DNA of 64,000 nt, taken from assembly GCA_956465555.1 (NCBI GenBank), contig OY101122.1, positions 1,561,001-1,625,000 of the forward strand, written 5' to 3'. Both the position numbers and the translations under genes were made by a program. Source of the DNA: Nitzschia sp. pyKryTriq1 (taxonomy: Eukaryota; Bacillariophyta; Bacillariophyceae; Bacillariales; Bacillariaceae). Under the pieces are notes generated by a model, which did no database searches, had not been told where the DNA came from, and saw only the letters and a list, made by a program, of their open reading frames with translations. Positions 32,803-42,185 of the stretch are shown here, piece after piece. The stretch's first letter is position 1. The number at the start of each line of letters is the position of its first letter.

Positions 32803-33027
32803 ATGTCGAAGCCTTCCAACCAACACCAAATCTCTTGTCCCCAGATGTCCCACATGCTGAACCAGCTCGCCGCAGGACCTGACTACTTCAACACCACCGA
32901 AAAGTTTTCTGGACTATCTGAAAAGCAAAAGGTCCTGACAGTCATCGACGAGGTTCTTGATATGCTCGGAGATAGCCCCATCGTTTTGAATGCTTTGCAT
33001 GTCGAAAAAGCTGCAAGGAGCGCCTAA
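32803..33027 (+). CDS. Short hypothetical ORF, alternative to the opposite-strand ORF
   Basis: Seventy-four residues from an ATG with a good A-rich context: MSKPSNQHQISCPQMSHMLN near the start, then helical GLSEKQKVLTVIDEVLDMLG. There is no known domain. It overlaps an opposite-strand frame (32914-33285), so at most one is likely real. No choice can be made from sequence alone. Confidence 0.3.
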   Translation: MSKPSNQHQISCPQMSHMLNQLAAGPDYFNTTEKFSGLSEKQKVLTVIDEVLDMLGDSPIVLNALHVEKAARSA

Positions 33028-33285
33028 CTTTGAATGCCAATATCTTTGATCAATGATGCGTTGCAGGGCGTCATCTCGGGCTTCTTGTGTCTTAGAAGAC
33101 AGCTGTCGCCTGAAATCCTCAAGAAGCAGGCACTCAGCATCAAACGTCCCATCAACAACCACACACTTTGAGATATGGTTGACGTGGTGAGCTATTGCAG
33201 TTATATCGTCCCCGCTTCCATCCACCTGCCCGTGGGCGGCCAGTCCCATCGGGCCCCAGTAGTCTTTACAGAAAAGCCAGAGCAT
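32914..33285 (-). CDS. Hypothetical protein or gene fragment
   Basis: From the ATG at 33285 this frame encodes about 123 residues with a protein-like make-up: LFCKDYWGPMGLAAHGQ, ITAIAHHVNHISKCVVVDG and a helical stretch ARDDALQRIIDQRYW. The C-terminus stops shortly after IKNLVDDCQDLLLF. I do not recognise it. It may be a remnant, since it lies in repeat-rich DNA and overlaps a plus-strand frame. Confidence 0.35.
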   Translation of the reverse strand: MLWLFCKDYWGPMGLAAHGQVDGSGDDITAIAHHVNHISKCVVVDGTFDAECLLLEDFRRQLSSKTQEARDDALQRIIDQRYWHSKLGAPCSFFDMQSIQNDGAISEHIKNLVDDCQDLLLFR

Positions 33286-34120
33286 GGTAGAGCTACGCAA
33301 CTTCGCTACTTTGACGATGGGGTCATCACTCTAGTACTATAGTAAGGCAAACTGCTTGTGAGCATATTAGCTTGTTCCTACTACTTTGAAATTCTTGAAC
33401 TATCAAGTACTAGAGATTTTGTTTTCAGCAGTACATTCTGATTATCCTTGAGCCTCGGCTCTACAGTACCAATACGGTGCTACTGTACTGTACGATGCAC
33501 AAGTACTCGTAGAGGAGTCAGTCGTCTCTCGTCTCCCGCTCTACTAGCAGACCTACTGGTATGCAGCATGGCCTCTACTGGTAGTACCGGTACGAGTAAT
33601 ATTCTACCGGTGTTGCCTACTTGTAGGTACTCGTAGGTCTACCGGTACCGCTAGACTTTTTCAGCGTTTCAATCGATTTTCTACCGATGTCTGAGGTGGC
33701 CGCAAGCTGAAAATGACCATGGTACACGTACCTGGTACTGTACGAAGTACTGTGGTAGTGGTGATGCCCACTATCATGATGTACCGGTGCGGTACCAGTT
33801 ACGGTCCAAGCAAGGTACAAGTACTGTGAAGGTAGTCGAAAAATAATCTACCATAAAATCTACTAACAATAACACGGGGTTCTCATCTCCGCAATCGTAC
33901 CGTACAAGTCCTCCCGCGCACGAATAACCAGCAGAGTACGCACAAACACTCGAAGACAAAAAGCACGTAGTTTTACCTCGGTATTAATAAAGTACTTACC
34001 GCGGTGAGAGTACGAGTACAACAATAATGGGGTACTTACCCCAGTGAGAGTACGAGTACAACAATAATGGGGAGTACGAGTACAGTACAACAAGATAATA
34101 AACAATAATAATACTGTTCA
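33286..34120. other. Gene-free region with palindrome islands and tandem repeat
   Basis: GTAC/CCGGTA islands lie at about 33460-33660 and 33715-33830, followed by a 40-base tandem repeat at 33992-34100. No gene was seen. Confidence 0.55.
33992..34100. repeat. 40-base tandem repeat, two full units and one partial
   Basis: Units at 33992-34031 and 34032-34071 begin GTACTTACC and contain GAGAGTACGAGTACAACAAT. A shortened third unit follows to about 34100. The units differ at a few bases (GCGG or CCAG). Confidence 0.8.
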
Positions 34121-34735
34121 TTACACACGTAGTAGTGGGTTTCCCCCAATCTTTTTGTCATTGGCCAGCATTCGCAAAATAGTGGTCACTGACTCGTCCC
34201 CATAGACGTCATATATTTTATCTATTGCTGATGATGCCATCTCGCCACTTCTTACTAGCTCGCTGACTTTATCCCAAAATACCTTTCGTTTGCTAAAAAC
34301 ATGCTTGCTTCTGCCCCTCTCCCGGATTGTAAATAGTCTTGCAGGCTTGTTGCCACTGATACCATTTGTCCACTCATCCCACAAGAGATGGAGTGTTTTC
34401 GGGCACCTGCTAAGTCTGGCAGTTTCGTGTGGTGGTTCATGGTCGGTATTTCGCCCATGATCGTCGGCCACTCTTGTACGTCGTCCCGGTTGGCTCGCTA
34501 TTCGGTTCAGCTGATGGAACACCTTATTAAAGTGGTCTTTCTGCTCGATCTTCATTTGGTCTTGTGTACTGCGCATTCCATTGACAATAGTACTGAGTTC
34601 ATGGATGGTTCGTTTCAGACCCAAAATTTCACCCCGTCGATCATCCTCGTTTTGTCTTTCTTGTCGCGTATCGTTTTGACCTGTATCATGCATGTCCGTT
34701 ACCATCAATACTCCTTCCACATGATAAACTGACAC
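34121..34735 (-). CDS. GCR1_C-type DNA-binding protein, probable Crypton-derived fragment
   Basis: The open frame gives about 204 residues and remains open upstream to about 34820 without an ATG, so the N-terminus is probably missing or frameshifted. Residues 20-75 are charged and coiled-coil-like (GEILGLKRTIHELSTIVNGM). Residues about 110-198 match the GCR1_C pattern: HLLWDEWTNGISGNKPARLF, then SKRKVFWDKVSELVRSG and SAIDKIYDVYGDESVTTIL. This domain binds DNA in yeast GCR1 and forms the C-terminus of Crypton tyrosine-recombinase transposons, which are common in stramenopiles. No recombinase domain (R...HxxR...Y) is visible here. It may be a transposon remnant or a co-opted DNA-binding protein. 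Confidence 0.6.
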   Translation of the reverse strand: MSVYHVEGVLMVTDMHDTGQNDTRQERQNEDDRRGEILGLKRTIHELSTIVNGMRSTQDQMKIEQKDHFNKVFHQLNRIASQPGRRTRVADDHGRNTDHEPPHETARLSRCPKTLHLLWDEWTNGISGNKPARLFTIRERGRSKHVFSKRKVFWDKVSELVRSGEMASSAIDKIYDVYGDESVTTILRMLANDKKIGGNPLLRV

Positions 34736-35823
34736 TGGGATACGAGCAACAGGATTCTCGTCCTCCTCAAGGGTGCCATGCAGGACTATCTTATTCCGGT
34801 TGTATGCATCATGAATCCTCGTGCGACGCGGCGGTAGATTTCTTGTTCAACTACTGTCCGAAATCTACTTTCTCCAGTCACCGTAGATCTATTTCTACAT
34901 ACGGGAAATCGACATCTGGTAGAAAAGTACGACTTTGGTAGATTTTTCAGGGTTATGTACCGGTATTCGTACTCCTGGTGATGCCACACCTGCCACCCAC
35001 TACAAGTACTGTACTTGTAGTAGCGAGACAACAGGAGAGGAGGACAAACGAACGACGGACGAACACATACTGTGAGGATGAGAGAGAGCAGCAGCAAACG
35101 GATGACATCCACCGCGGCAGACTCTAACCACCGCCAGCCCCACCGCCGCACAGGGATCTTTCCGTGGAAAGGAGGCTGGTGTCTGGACTCACACGATTAC
35201 TAGTCCAAAACCACCACTCGCAATTTCCACCTTGCTACTACTAACACCTCCACGCACGCATTGTAATGCTACGTAGGTGGAGAAGGATGAGCCGTTATCC
35301 TTGGATGAGCCACTGACATGCGACGACGCACGCTCAATTTATTTCTCGATTGGATTTTCGCGCCAATTTTTTACTACGGTAGTAGACGACTCACTACTCT
35401 ACTACTACTCCTCTACCAGCTTCTGGTAGTCCGTACTTCATACTCCCGGTTCCCGGCGTACCATACATTACCGCACTCGTACATTCTTGTACTGTACCGG
35501 TAGCAACTACCGGTAGCAACTACAATACCGGCAGCAACTTACAACCAGCCGCCACCTCATCTTTCCTTCTGTCCTCCTCCACCTACCGTACGGTACCGGT
35601 ATTGCCTTCTTTCCTCCTCTCGGCACAAGTACCTGGTACTGTAGTCTACTGGTAGCTGGTACCGGTAGTAGAGATACGTCCGCATCGAACAACCCCAGAA
35701 CTGGTAAAAGATGGATGATGCTCGCCTATAATTACCGTAATGGTACCGTACGTGTACTTCTTCGCCCGTAGTGACAAGAAGAAAGAAGAACAATACGCAA
35801 TCTGTGGTACCAATACGATAACC
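34736..35823. other. Gene-free region upstream of the DNA glycosylase
   Basis: The first about 85 bases continue the GCR1_C-type frame. A dense palindrome island with TACCGGTAGCAAC repeated lies at 35470-35670. No complete gene was seen. Confidence 0.5.
35470..35670. repeat. Palindrome island with TACCGGTAGCAAC units
   Basis: TACCGGTAGCAAC occurs twice and TACCGGCAGCAAC once at about 35496-35538. GTAC, CCGGTA and CTGGTA words surround them to about 35670. Confidence 0.75.
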
Positions 35824-36816
35824 ATGGCAAGCAATTTCCGTCGATCCAAACGCTTTCTTGACACATCGGCAAGCCCCGATGCAGCCCCAGCACCTTCCCG
35901 ATCAGCAAGTGCATCAGTGACTCCAGACATTCCACTGTCTTCGTCTGCCCACAAGCGGGTCAAATCGGACCAGCATTCGCCATTGCGCCCAGACAGTGCT
36001 CCTTCGTCGTTATTATTATTTGATGCGCATTCAAACTTAATCAAGTCAAGCAAAAACGAATCTGGAACTCGGCCGTCACCTGAGGAATGTGCCTACGTGG
36101 TTCACGAGCTTGGAAAATTGCACCCCGGTGTCTTGTCAGACACGAAAGAGCAAGAGAAACAAATGGGAGCTTGCGGGGCAAAACGTGACATTCTTGATGG
36201 GGTTGTATCGACAATGCTTTCCCAAAATACAACCAACGCCAACAGTACGAGAGCATTTGCCAATCTAAAGAAAAAGTTTCCAACATGGGATGCCATTACA
36301 AAACTCAAAAGACCTACGAAACTCGAAGAAGCTATTCACTGCGGCGGGCTGGCCAAAATCAAGGCGCACAGGATCTTGACCATTTGTCAGACGCTGGAAG
36401 ATGAACAGGGGTCGCCGCCCTCTTTGGAATACTTGCGAGAATTTTCCAATGAGCAAATTCAGAAAGAATTGATGAGATTTCCAGGTCTTGGAAAGAAAAC
36501 GGTATCATGTGTATTGCTGTTCACCCTTGGAAGGGATGAGTTCCCGGTCGATACGCATGTACATAGGATCTGCAAGCAGCTCAAATGGATCCCACCGAAC
36601 TTCAGCCGAGACGATGCCTACGACTACCTTAATTCGGTGGTACCTCCTGCATTGAAACGCGATTTGCATTGTCTGCTTATTCAGCATGGTCGAGAATGCC
36701 ACCGATGCGCCGCGAGAGGCAGACCGCAATTCCCCCCTAAGGACGGGACGAAATTGAAATGCCCTCTGGTCAATTTCCCAGGCAACAAAAGTATCACGGT
36801 CAAAGTTGAGTATTAA
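35824..36816 (+). CDS. HhH-GPD DNA glycosylase/AP lyase, endonuclease III-like
   Basis: Single exon, 330 residues from ATGGCAAGC at 35824; an earlier in-frame GTG-type start is not needed. The N-terminal about 80 residues are Ser/Pro/Arg-rich, suiting nuclear localisation. The catalytic core has LDGVVSTMLSQNTTNANS and the helix-hairpin-helix FPGLGKKTVSCVLLF. The second Lys of GKKT (about 225) aligns with the Schiff-base Lys of endonuclease III. VDTHVHRI supplies the catalytic Asp (about 243). These predict a bifunctional glycosylase that removes damaged bases. It resembles the plant family typified by At3g47830 more than classic NTH1. Downstream ECHRCA and KCPL may be remnants of an iron-sulphur site. 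Confidence 0.9.
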   Translation: MASNFRRSKRFLDTSASPDAAPAPSRSASASVTPDIPLSSSAHKRVKSDQHSPLRPDSAPSSLLLFDAHSNLIKSSKNESGTRPSPEECAYVVHELGKLHPGVLSDTKEQEKQMGACGAKRDILDGVVSTMLSQNTTNANSTRAFANLKKKFPTWDAITKLKRPTKLEEAIHCGGLAKIKAHRILTICQTLEDEQGSPPSLEYLREFSNEQIQKELMRFPGLGKKTVSCVLLFTLGRDEFPVDTHVHRICKQLKWIPPNFSRDDAYDYLNSVVPPALKRDLHCLLIQHGRECHRCAARGRPQFPPKDGTKLKCPLVNFPGNKSITVKVEY

Positions 36817-36870
36817 GCATCGCTCTATTATACCCTGATTTAAAATAGCGACTGTCCAGGTTGAGGATTT

Positions 36871-38671
36871 TCACGACCAGTCTTGATCTAGGTACCGGCG
36901 AAAAAGCTCCAATGCTTCCATGGGACGATAAGTTGGTACCTCGTGTCCAGCTCCATGAACCGTTACGAAGGTGAATGATGACTTTTTGTTCCTAAGGCGG
37001 AATCGAGTCATAAAACCCGCAGTTTGATTTTCGACCATCCATGGTGTCCATGTGGACCTGCTGTCCGCCTTGATCCCCAAATTCCATATCCATGTCTGCG
37101 TTCCAGCAAGGCTGCATACAGAATCATCGTCACCCGAGAATACGAGGATGTCAAGATTTACAGAACCATCGTCCATAGTGGCAAGCAGACTTTTGTAGAC
37201 TTTCATTTGAGGCTCCAGATAGTCCTTCTTCGAGTAGTCAAGGTCTTTGGAACATTCCTTCCACGGTAGAGTGCTGGGGTTCGCGTGCAACGCCTTCACA
37301 ACATCTTCCCGATTAAGATACGCAGTAAAAACTTGCTCAGCACATGGGCGGTAATGATCCTCTTGTGGCAAAAAGGGTGGATCGTCGCTGTACAGATCGC
37401 TTGCTGAAGCCATCGCTTGAAAGGTATGGTTGACAAGTTGGGAAGCCTGCGACGAGAGCTGTGCAGCTCCAGTTTCGCTGGCATCCCCCAAATTTCTTGA
37501 CCTCCTACTACGACCTTCGATAGGAGAGATTGTAACCTCTTCGAAACCGTCGCTCGTACCAGTGGCTCTAAGCTGACGATCTTCGTACCCCTGTGTTCCT
37601 TCCATGGAAATCTCTTTCTTGTCCATGAGACACATTGGAAAATCGAGAGCATAAACATTGATTCCTTTCCCGCGAGTTCTATACATTTCCAATATGTAGT
37701 CTTGACATTTCCCATAGGTGAAGCCTTTTGGATCTCGGCAATGTCGAACAAACTTGTCGTAGAGCGGCCAAGGAAGCAAGCCGTGATGGTACCACGCCTC
37801 AAACATGGTCCTTGCATTCGTGTACGGATCCACGTATGGATTTCCTACCATCATACCTTTCAAATTGATGTGTCGTTTTACATCTCGATTCAGGATTTCT
37901 CGAGTCACTTCGCAAGCAGTAATGACAGTGAGCGGTCCAAACGTACAAAAAGTGAGTGCCTCAAGGGCCTACTAGACTCTAGACGTATGCGAGCCAATAT
38001 TCCAATCCTTCCAATTACTTACATTGCGGCATGTAGTGTCCACCATAGGACTCGCTCGAGACATAGAACGGGTTATTTCGTCTTTCTGGAAATCGATCCA
38101 AAAATTGGAGGATCGCCTCGTAATTGTCTGCTGCAACGGCCGAATCACCCGTCTTGTAATCACTTTTCTTCTCCGAATAAGAGTAACCAACCCCTGCTGG
38201 TTGCTCCACATAAAGCATGTTGGCTAGTTTGTTCCATGAGTATGGATTTGGTGAGAATTTCCCGTGTCTGGAAATGTAGAATGGCCCATGTTCAGTCCCA
38301 AGCCCGAGAAGGCCACTACATCCAGGTCCACCGTTGGTCCATAACACGACAGGATCTGTCGCAGGATCGTTCTGGCTTTCAACATACCAGTAAAAAATCT
38401 TACGCTGATTTTTTTCATCGACAGTCAAGTAACCAGAAAATTGTTCGAATCCAGGATCGTAGTCAAGGCCCGGGAGGTCGGTAATCCGGTCAGATTCCTT
38501 TAAAGAGTGGCGCTCGCCCGAACCAAGAATTGGTACCTCTTTTAATTCGACTTCTGGTTCGACTGGCACGTCACTGGAAGTTTGACCACCACTGAATCCG
38601 ACACTGAATATGTTCGAAAATACAGTCGCTTGCGCGTAGAAAAAGAATCGACCCATGAGAATGTTCGCCAT
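36871..38671 (-). CDS. Serine carboxypeptidase (S10), two exons
   Basis: Exons are 38671-38023 and 37907-36871 (115-base intron, donor T|GTAAGT, acceptor GCGAAG|TG), about 561 residues. The AAG acceptor is less usual but is the only phase-consistent one and gives the family-like HYMPQLTREIL. The N-terminus has a short hydrophobic signal. S10 motifs are WTNGGPGCSG, EQPAGVGYSYS, the nucleophile ESYGGHYMP (Ser 208), LVFSGDDDSVC (Asp near 476) and VHGAGHEVP (His 538). It removes C-terminal residues from peptides, probably in a vacuole or outside the cell. An insertion of about 70 low-complexity residues (about 320-390) is absent from short family members. Confidence 0.93.
37908..38022 (-). other. 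Intron in the carboxypeptidase gene
   Basis: The GTAAGT donor is strong. The acceptor is inferred from phase and from the HYMPQL join, because no other AG fits frame. Confidence 0.75.
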
Positions 38672-38988
38672 GACTTCGAGTGCAATAACACATACAGCGT
38701 GGAAGATTGGATGGTAGATGAACAGGTATGTTCCGTTTCTTTTTATTCACGGGTTTCCTCTATCATACATGGCCCACTTGTACACTACACGGACTAAGTA
38801 TTGCAACCTCCAACAACAGTAAAACGTCTCTTTTGGAAGTGAATGATGATCGATGGATGGTGAGAATCAGAGTTGACATCATACATCATCATGATGATGG
38901 TGATGAGTGATGAGTGATGAGTGATGGCGGTTATTGGTTATAATCGATCGATTCATTCGATTACAAGGAGGTCGCGTCGCGTCCCGCT
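38672..38988. other. Intergenic region
   Basis: Upstream region of the carboxypeptidase gene. GATGAGT is repeated around 38893-38925 and ATCATCATGATGAT precedes it. Confidence 0.45.
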
Positions 38989-39501
38989 CTACCAAGTTAT
39001 CCTTGGTTCTACCCGCTCTCCTACACTACGGTATGGATACCCGCTCGCTACCGGCATGTACCCGCTCCCTACAAGTACCGTAATGGTACGCTGCCACAGT
39101 ACCTGGAACATCCATTCCTTGTTGGGAGTGGGCTCGTCGAGGCCGACAAGCTGGCGCTTCTTGCCTTCTTTGAAGGCGAATGCTGCTTCTTCTTTGGCTT
39201 GCTTGGCGGCGGCTCCTTCTTCGGCTTTCTTGGCGGCGGCTTCTTCTTCTTCGGCTTTCTTGGCGGCGGCTTCTTCCTCTTCGGCTTCCCTCTTGGCGGC
39301 CATCTGCACCGCTTTCTTTCGTGCGGCTCCTTCTTCGGCTTTCGTTCTTGTGGCTTCTTCGGCGGCTTCTTCTTCTTTGGCTATCTTACCTGGGGGATCA
39401 CCAGCCGCCAGCTTCCCAGCCTGGTGCTTGGTGTTCTCGTGTCGTCGATCCTTCAGGCGACGGTGGCGTGGCTTAACCCCTCGAGGAAGGGCAAGCATCA
39501 T
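38989..39501 (-). CDS. Hypothetical Ala/Glu/Lys-rich coiled-coil protein
   Basis: From the ATG at 39501 the frame gives about 170 residues. A basic start (ALPRGVKPRHRRLKDRR) is followed by repeated EEEEAAAKKA-like units (about residues 65-120). These units predict a continuous charged helix. A less repetitive end contains KKRQLVGLDEPTPNKEW. I do not recognise it, and the last about 35 codons run into palindrome-rich DNA. A GT donor after MFQ could end an exon there. It could also be a repeat-generated open frame. Confidence 0.4.
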   Translation of the reverse strand: MMLALPRGVKPRHRRLKDRRHENTKHQAGKLAAGDPPGKIAKEEEAAEEATRTKAEEGAARKKAVQMAAKREAEEEEAAAKKAEEEEAAAKKAEEGAAAKQAKEEAAFAFKEGKKRQLVGLDEPTPNKEWMFQVLWQRTITVLVGSGYMPVASGYPYRSVGERVEPRITW

Positions 39502-40681
39502 AACTTTAGATAAATTTAAATATAATAGAAGCAAAATATATAGTAATTCAAGCAGAGTTATAGTTTGGCCTGGGCCTACCCCCTTTCTGTACCCCCAAAA
39601 GAGTAAACAGACTAGTCGTCGAATTTCAAACATCGCATCATCGCATCATTTGGCCTCCGGAATTCTGAGCTTAGATTTGCCGTTCAACAAAAGCGAAACA
39701 ACCTTCTCAAGCACAGAAAAAAACACGGCAACCGTCGCTTTTAGCATAGCCAAGGCCGTACATACGACCAAATCCAAAGGATATCAGACACTCATCAAAT
39801 ATCGTGGCCGATCGTCTGGTAGATTTTGACAGGCATGATCGACTACCTTCCAAAAGTCGTCCTTACTTTTTCGACCGGCCAGACCACCGATAGCATGAAT
39901 TGTGTGTTGAGCGGACAGTATGAGCACGTATGCTCTGTTGGTCCGAATGACCAACAGATTTTTTAAAAAAATGGGGGGGGAAGCACAGAGTCCCCATTCT
40001 TGGCCTATTCAGGCCAAGAACCGTGGGCAATGCTGCGAAGCAGACACCGCGGTTTCGATTTAACGCGCTTTTGAGTTCAGTGGAGGAAGGTGGAGCGCGC
40101 GCGATCGCTCGATCCTTGGATGTTCCAGTACTACCGGTACCCATTACCAGTACCTGGTACGTACTGTACCGGTACGCGGTGTACCTGTAGCAGATTCAGA
40201 TCTCTATCATACCGCCCTCGTACAGTCGATTCAATTAACATATTCAGCTACGTATAGAATCTAAATACACCCATCCATTTTGGATAATCGTGTGCACGTG
40301 TCGCCGTCAAGCGCCCAAAAGTGGCGTACGACGACCCGATTTTGTGCAAGCAACTGACCAATCAAGAACCGTTTTTTGAATCGTAAACACAGCTGGCGAA
40401 AATTCGAATGCAAACGTTGCGTCGTGGCGGCAACAGAGGTTCAACAAAAATAATAGCAAAGAGATATCCAACGCTTTGGCCTTCATTCTTCATTCTTCTT
40501 GCGTACTGGAGTGCTGGTATAATACATACAGTGTATCTTTGTTGTTATTTCCTTGCTTGGCGCCTTCGAACGAGCCAGTCGTCGGACAACCAAAAAGCTA
40601 CTCAGAGGTTCTTATTGCTTGGGGAGCAACGTCTAATTTTCGACAAGCACTTGATGCAAGAAAAGCGAATCCCAAGAAAAG
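39502..40681. other. Gene-free region
   Basis: About 1.2 kb with a TTTTTTAAAAAAATGGGGGGGG tract near 39960-39983 and a GTAC palindrome island at 40127-40190. Overlapping short frames at 40408-40728 are not supported. Confidence 0.5.
40127..40190. repeat. GTAC/CCGGTA palindrome island
   Basis: About 64 bases hold TACCGGTACC, GTACGTAC and GTACCGGTAC words with several overlaps. Confidence 0.75.
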
Positions 40682-41098
40682 ATGTTTTCGTTCTTTTGCA
40701 AAACATCTTGGTGCAACCAAGAGCCTGAAGAGGAGATCATCGACTGGTCAAGTAGCAGTGAAAATATCGTGGAGGGGACGCTGCGGCGCGAACACTTACT
40801 GGTGAAGCTTCAAGAGCTGGAAGATTCCCAATCATCCCAAGGCGCCGAGGCAGCTCTAAAGGCAATGGATGAGGCTGTTTCGGAGGATGATGCATTATAT
40901 TTGAAGTGGATGGAACGGGCTGGAACACTCTCAATTATTCAAGAAGTTCTGAAGCGCGAGCAAGACCAAAGGCCTTCGGCTCTGGTGGCCGCTCCACTGT
41001 TGCACAAGTTTGCAAAACACCAGATCGGTTTCTCTCATCGACCCCCGCCCCTTCCCACTAGTCAAAGTCGTCTTGTCAAATACCTGCGACGAACATGA
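40682..41098 (+). CDS. Hypothetical protein, 138 residues
   Basis: A single frame from the ATG at 40682. It has a helical, acidic middle (LRREHLLVKLQELEDSQ, AALKAMDEAVSEDDALYLKWMERAG) and a Pro-rich end (HRPPPLPTSQSRLVKYLRR). No signal peptide or known domain was seen. Its composition is protein-like and no in-frame stops break it, so it is probably real. An upstream exon is possible. Confidence 0.5.
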   Translation: MFSFFCKTSWCNQEPEEEIIDWSSSSENIVEGTLRREHLLVKLQELEDSQSSQGAEAALKAMDEAVSEDDALYLKWMERAGTLSIIQEVLKREQDQRPSALVAAPLLHKFAKHQIGFSHRPPPLPTSQSRLVKYLRRT

Positions 41099-41306
41099 CA
41101 GATCCCGTCACTTCTGGGAGGAAACTACGTGGGTTACTGAAAATGTTGGATTTGTTATTTCTTGTTTGCGATTGTAGATATGTTTAAGAATGCTATAAAG
41201 AGCTAATGTTTGCTACAAAGAAAACAATATCATTCCCAGTTTCAATAGGATAGTTCTTTAGAGTGACAGCTATTATTATTTGAACGTAGAGTCGTCAACA
41301 CTACAT

Positions 41307-42185
41307 CTACTTTCTAGGAGAAGTGTATCGTTTGTGCGTAAATCTCCGGATGGTATCATCGTCTGGAAGCAAGCGGTAGATTGTCGACACTATCCTGAGG
41401 TCATCAATCGACAACTTTGACGACTCCTTATTTTCGATAGATGCAAGTTTTCGGTAAAGATCCCTGCCCTCTTCAGCATCCATGACCAATCCATCAAGAT
41501 CATTGTCGTAGTAGGACGAAGTGTAGACGGAGTCTACTCGTACTAGTTCCTTAAGCGGTCGAAAGCCCCGTGCAATCGCTGCCATGTACGAGGCACAGGT
41601 GTACTCGCTATCCAGGCTTCCACATTTTACAACAAAGTTTTGGAGTGCCAAGATGGTATTGTTGCTGTGGCGTTGCAACTGGAAAAGTAGCAATTCGTCC
41701 AGCACTTTCACGGCGCCCTGAAGTTGCAGATTCGGACCTCCCTCCATCAGAATGGAATCTGCTGTCCATGCGTCGCACACTTGACTCTCTGGTCGACGTT
41801 GGACCAAAGCACCGGCACAAAGAAAGCGCGGTTCCGCAAAATAATCTCCGTCGTCGTTGTCGTTGTCGTCCTCAGTCGCGGCCACCGGCTTGGAGGAAAA
41901 TGCTTTGAGAGACTTTAAGCAGACTTCACCATCTTCCAGATTCTCATCTTCGTCGACAAAATCATCTTCTGAATCCTCTACCCAGACGATAGGAAAACGA
42001 TTAAAGAGTCTGGAACCACTGTGCATACCAGTTAGCCCGCCACCTCTGGATGCATGACAACTTCGATCGATTCCATCATTCCCCCCAGCAAATACCTGTA
42101 CCGATATCTGGAAGCCGAAGCAATGGAGAGGGGCTATTCCACACCCTATCAAAACAGTAGCAGCCCACATTATTGCTCCCTTCAC
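41307..42185 (-). CDS. Plastid- or ER-targeted hypothetical protein
   Basis: Single frame, 292 residues. The N-terminus MWAATVLIGCGIAPLHCFGFQ is a signal peptide with a CFGFQ end similar to the diatom plastid motif. An acidic region (DSEDDFVDEDENLEDGE, then DDNDNDDGD) precedes a helical C-terminal half with AVKVLDELLLFQLQRH and ARGFRPLKELVRVDSVY. I do not recognise the family. Position of the leader and compact C-terminal half suggest a soluble organelle protein. Confidence 0.7.
   Translation of the reverse strand: MKGAIMWAATVLIGCGIAPLHCFGFQISVQVFAGGNDGIDRSCHASRGGGLTGMHSGSRLFNRFPIVWVEDSEDDFVDEDENLEDGEVCLKSLKAFSSKPVAATEDDNDNDDGDYFAEPRFLCAGALVQRRPESQVCDAWTADSILMEGGPNLQLQGAVKVLDELLLFQLQRHSNNTILALQNFVVKCGSLDSEYTCASYMAAIARGFRPLKELVRVDSVYTSSYYDNDLDGLVMDAEEGRDLYRKLASIENKESSKLSIDDLRIVSTIYRLLPDDDTIRRFTHKRYTSPRK

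Noticed and set aside
34786-35151. A 121-codon minus frame as the first exon of the GCR1_C-type gene
   Set aside because: Only its last few codons look protein-like and no phase-consistent intron joins it to the downstream frame.
38435-38460. A second GTTCGAATCC box
   Set aside because: It lies inside the carboxypeptidase exon and no cloverleaf can be drawn.
39180-39513. Leu/Phe/Gly-rich plus-strand frames
   Set aside because: They are antisense to the Ala/Glu/Lys repeat frame and show only its mirrored codons.
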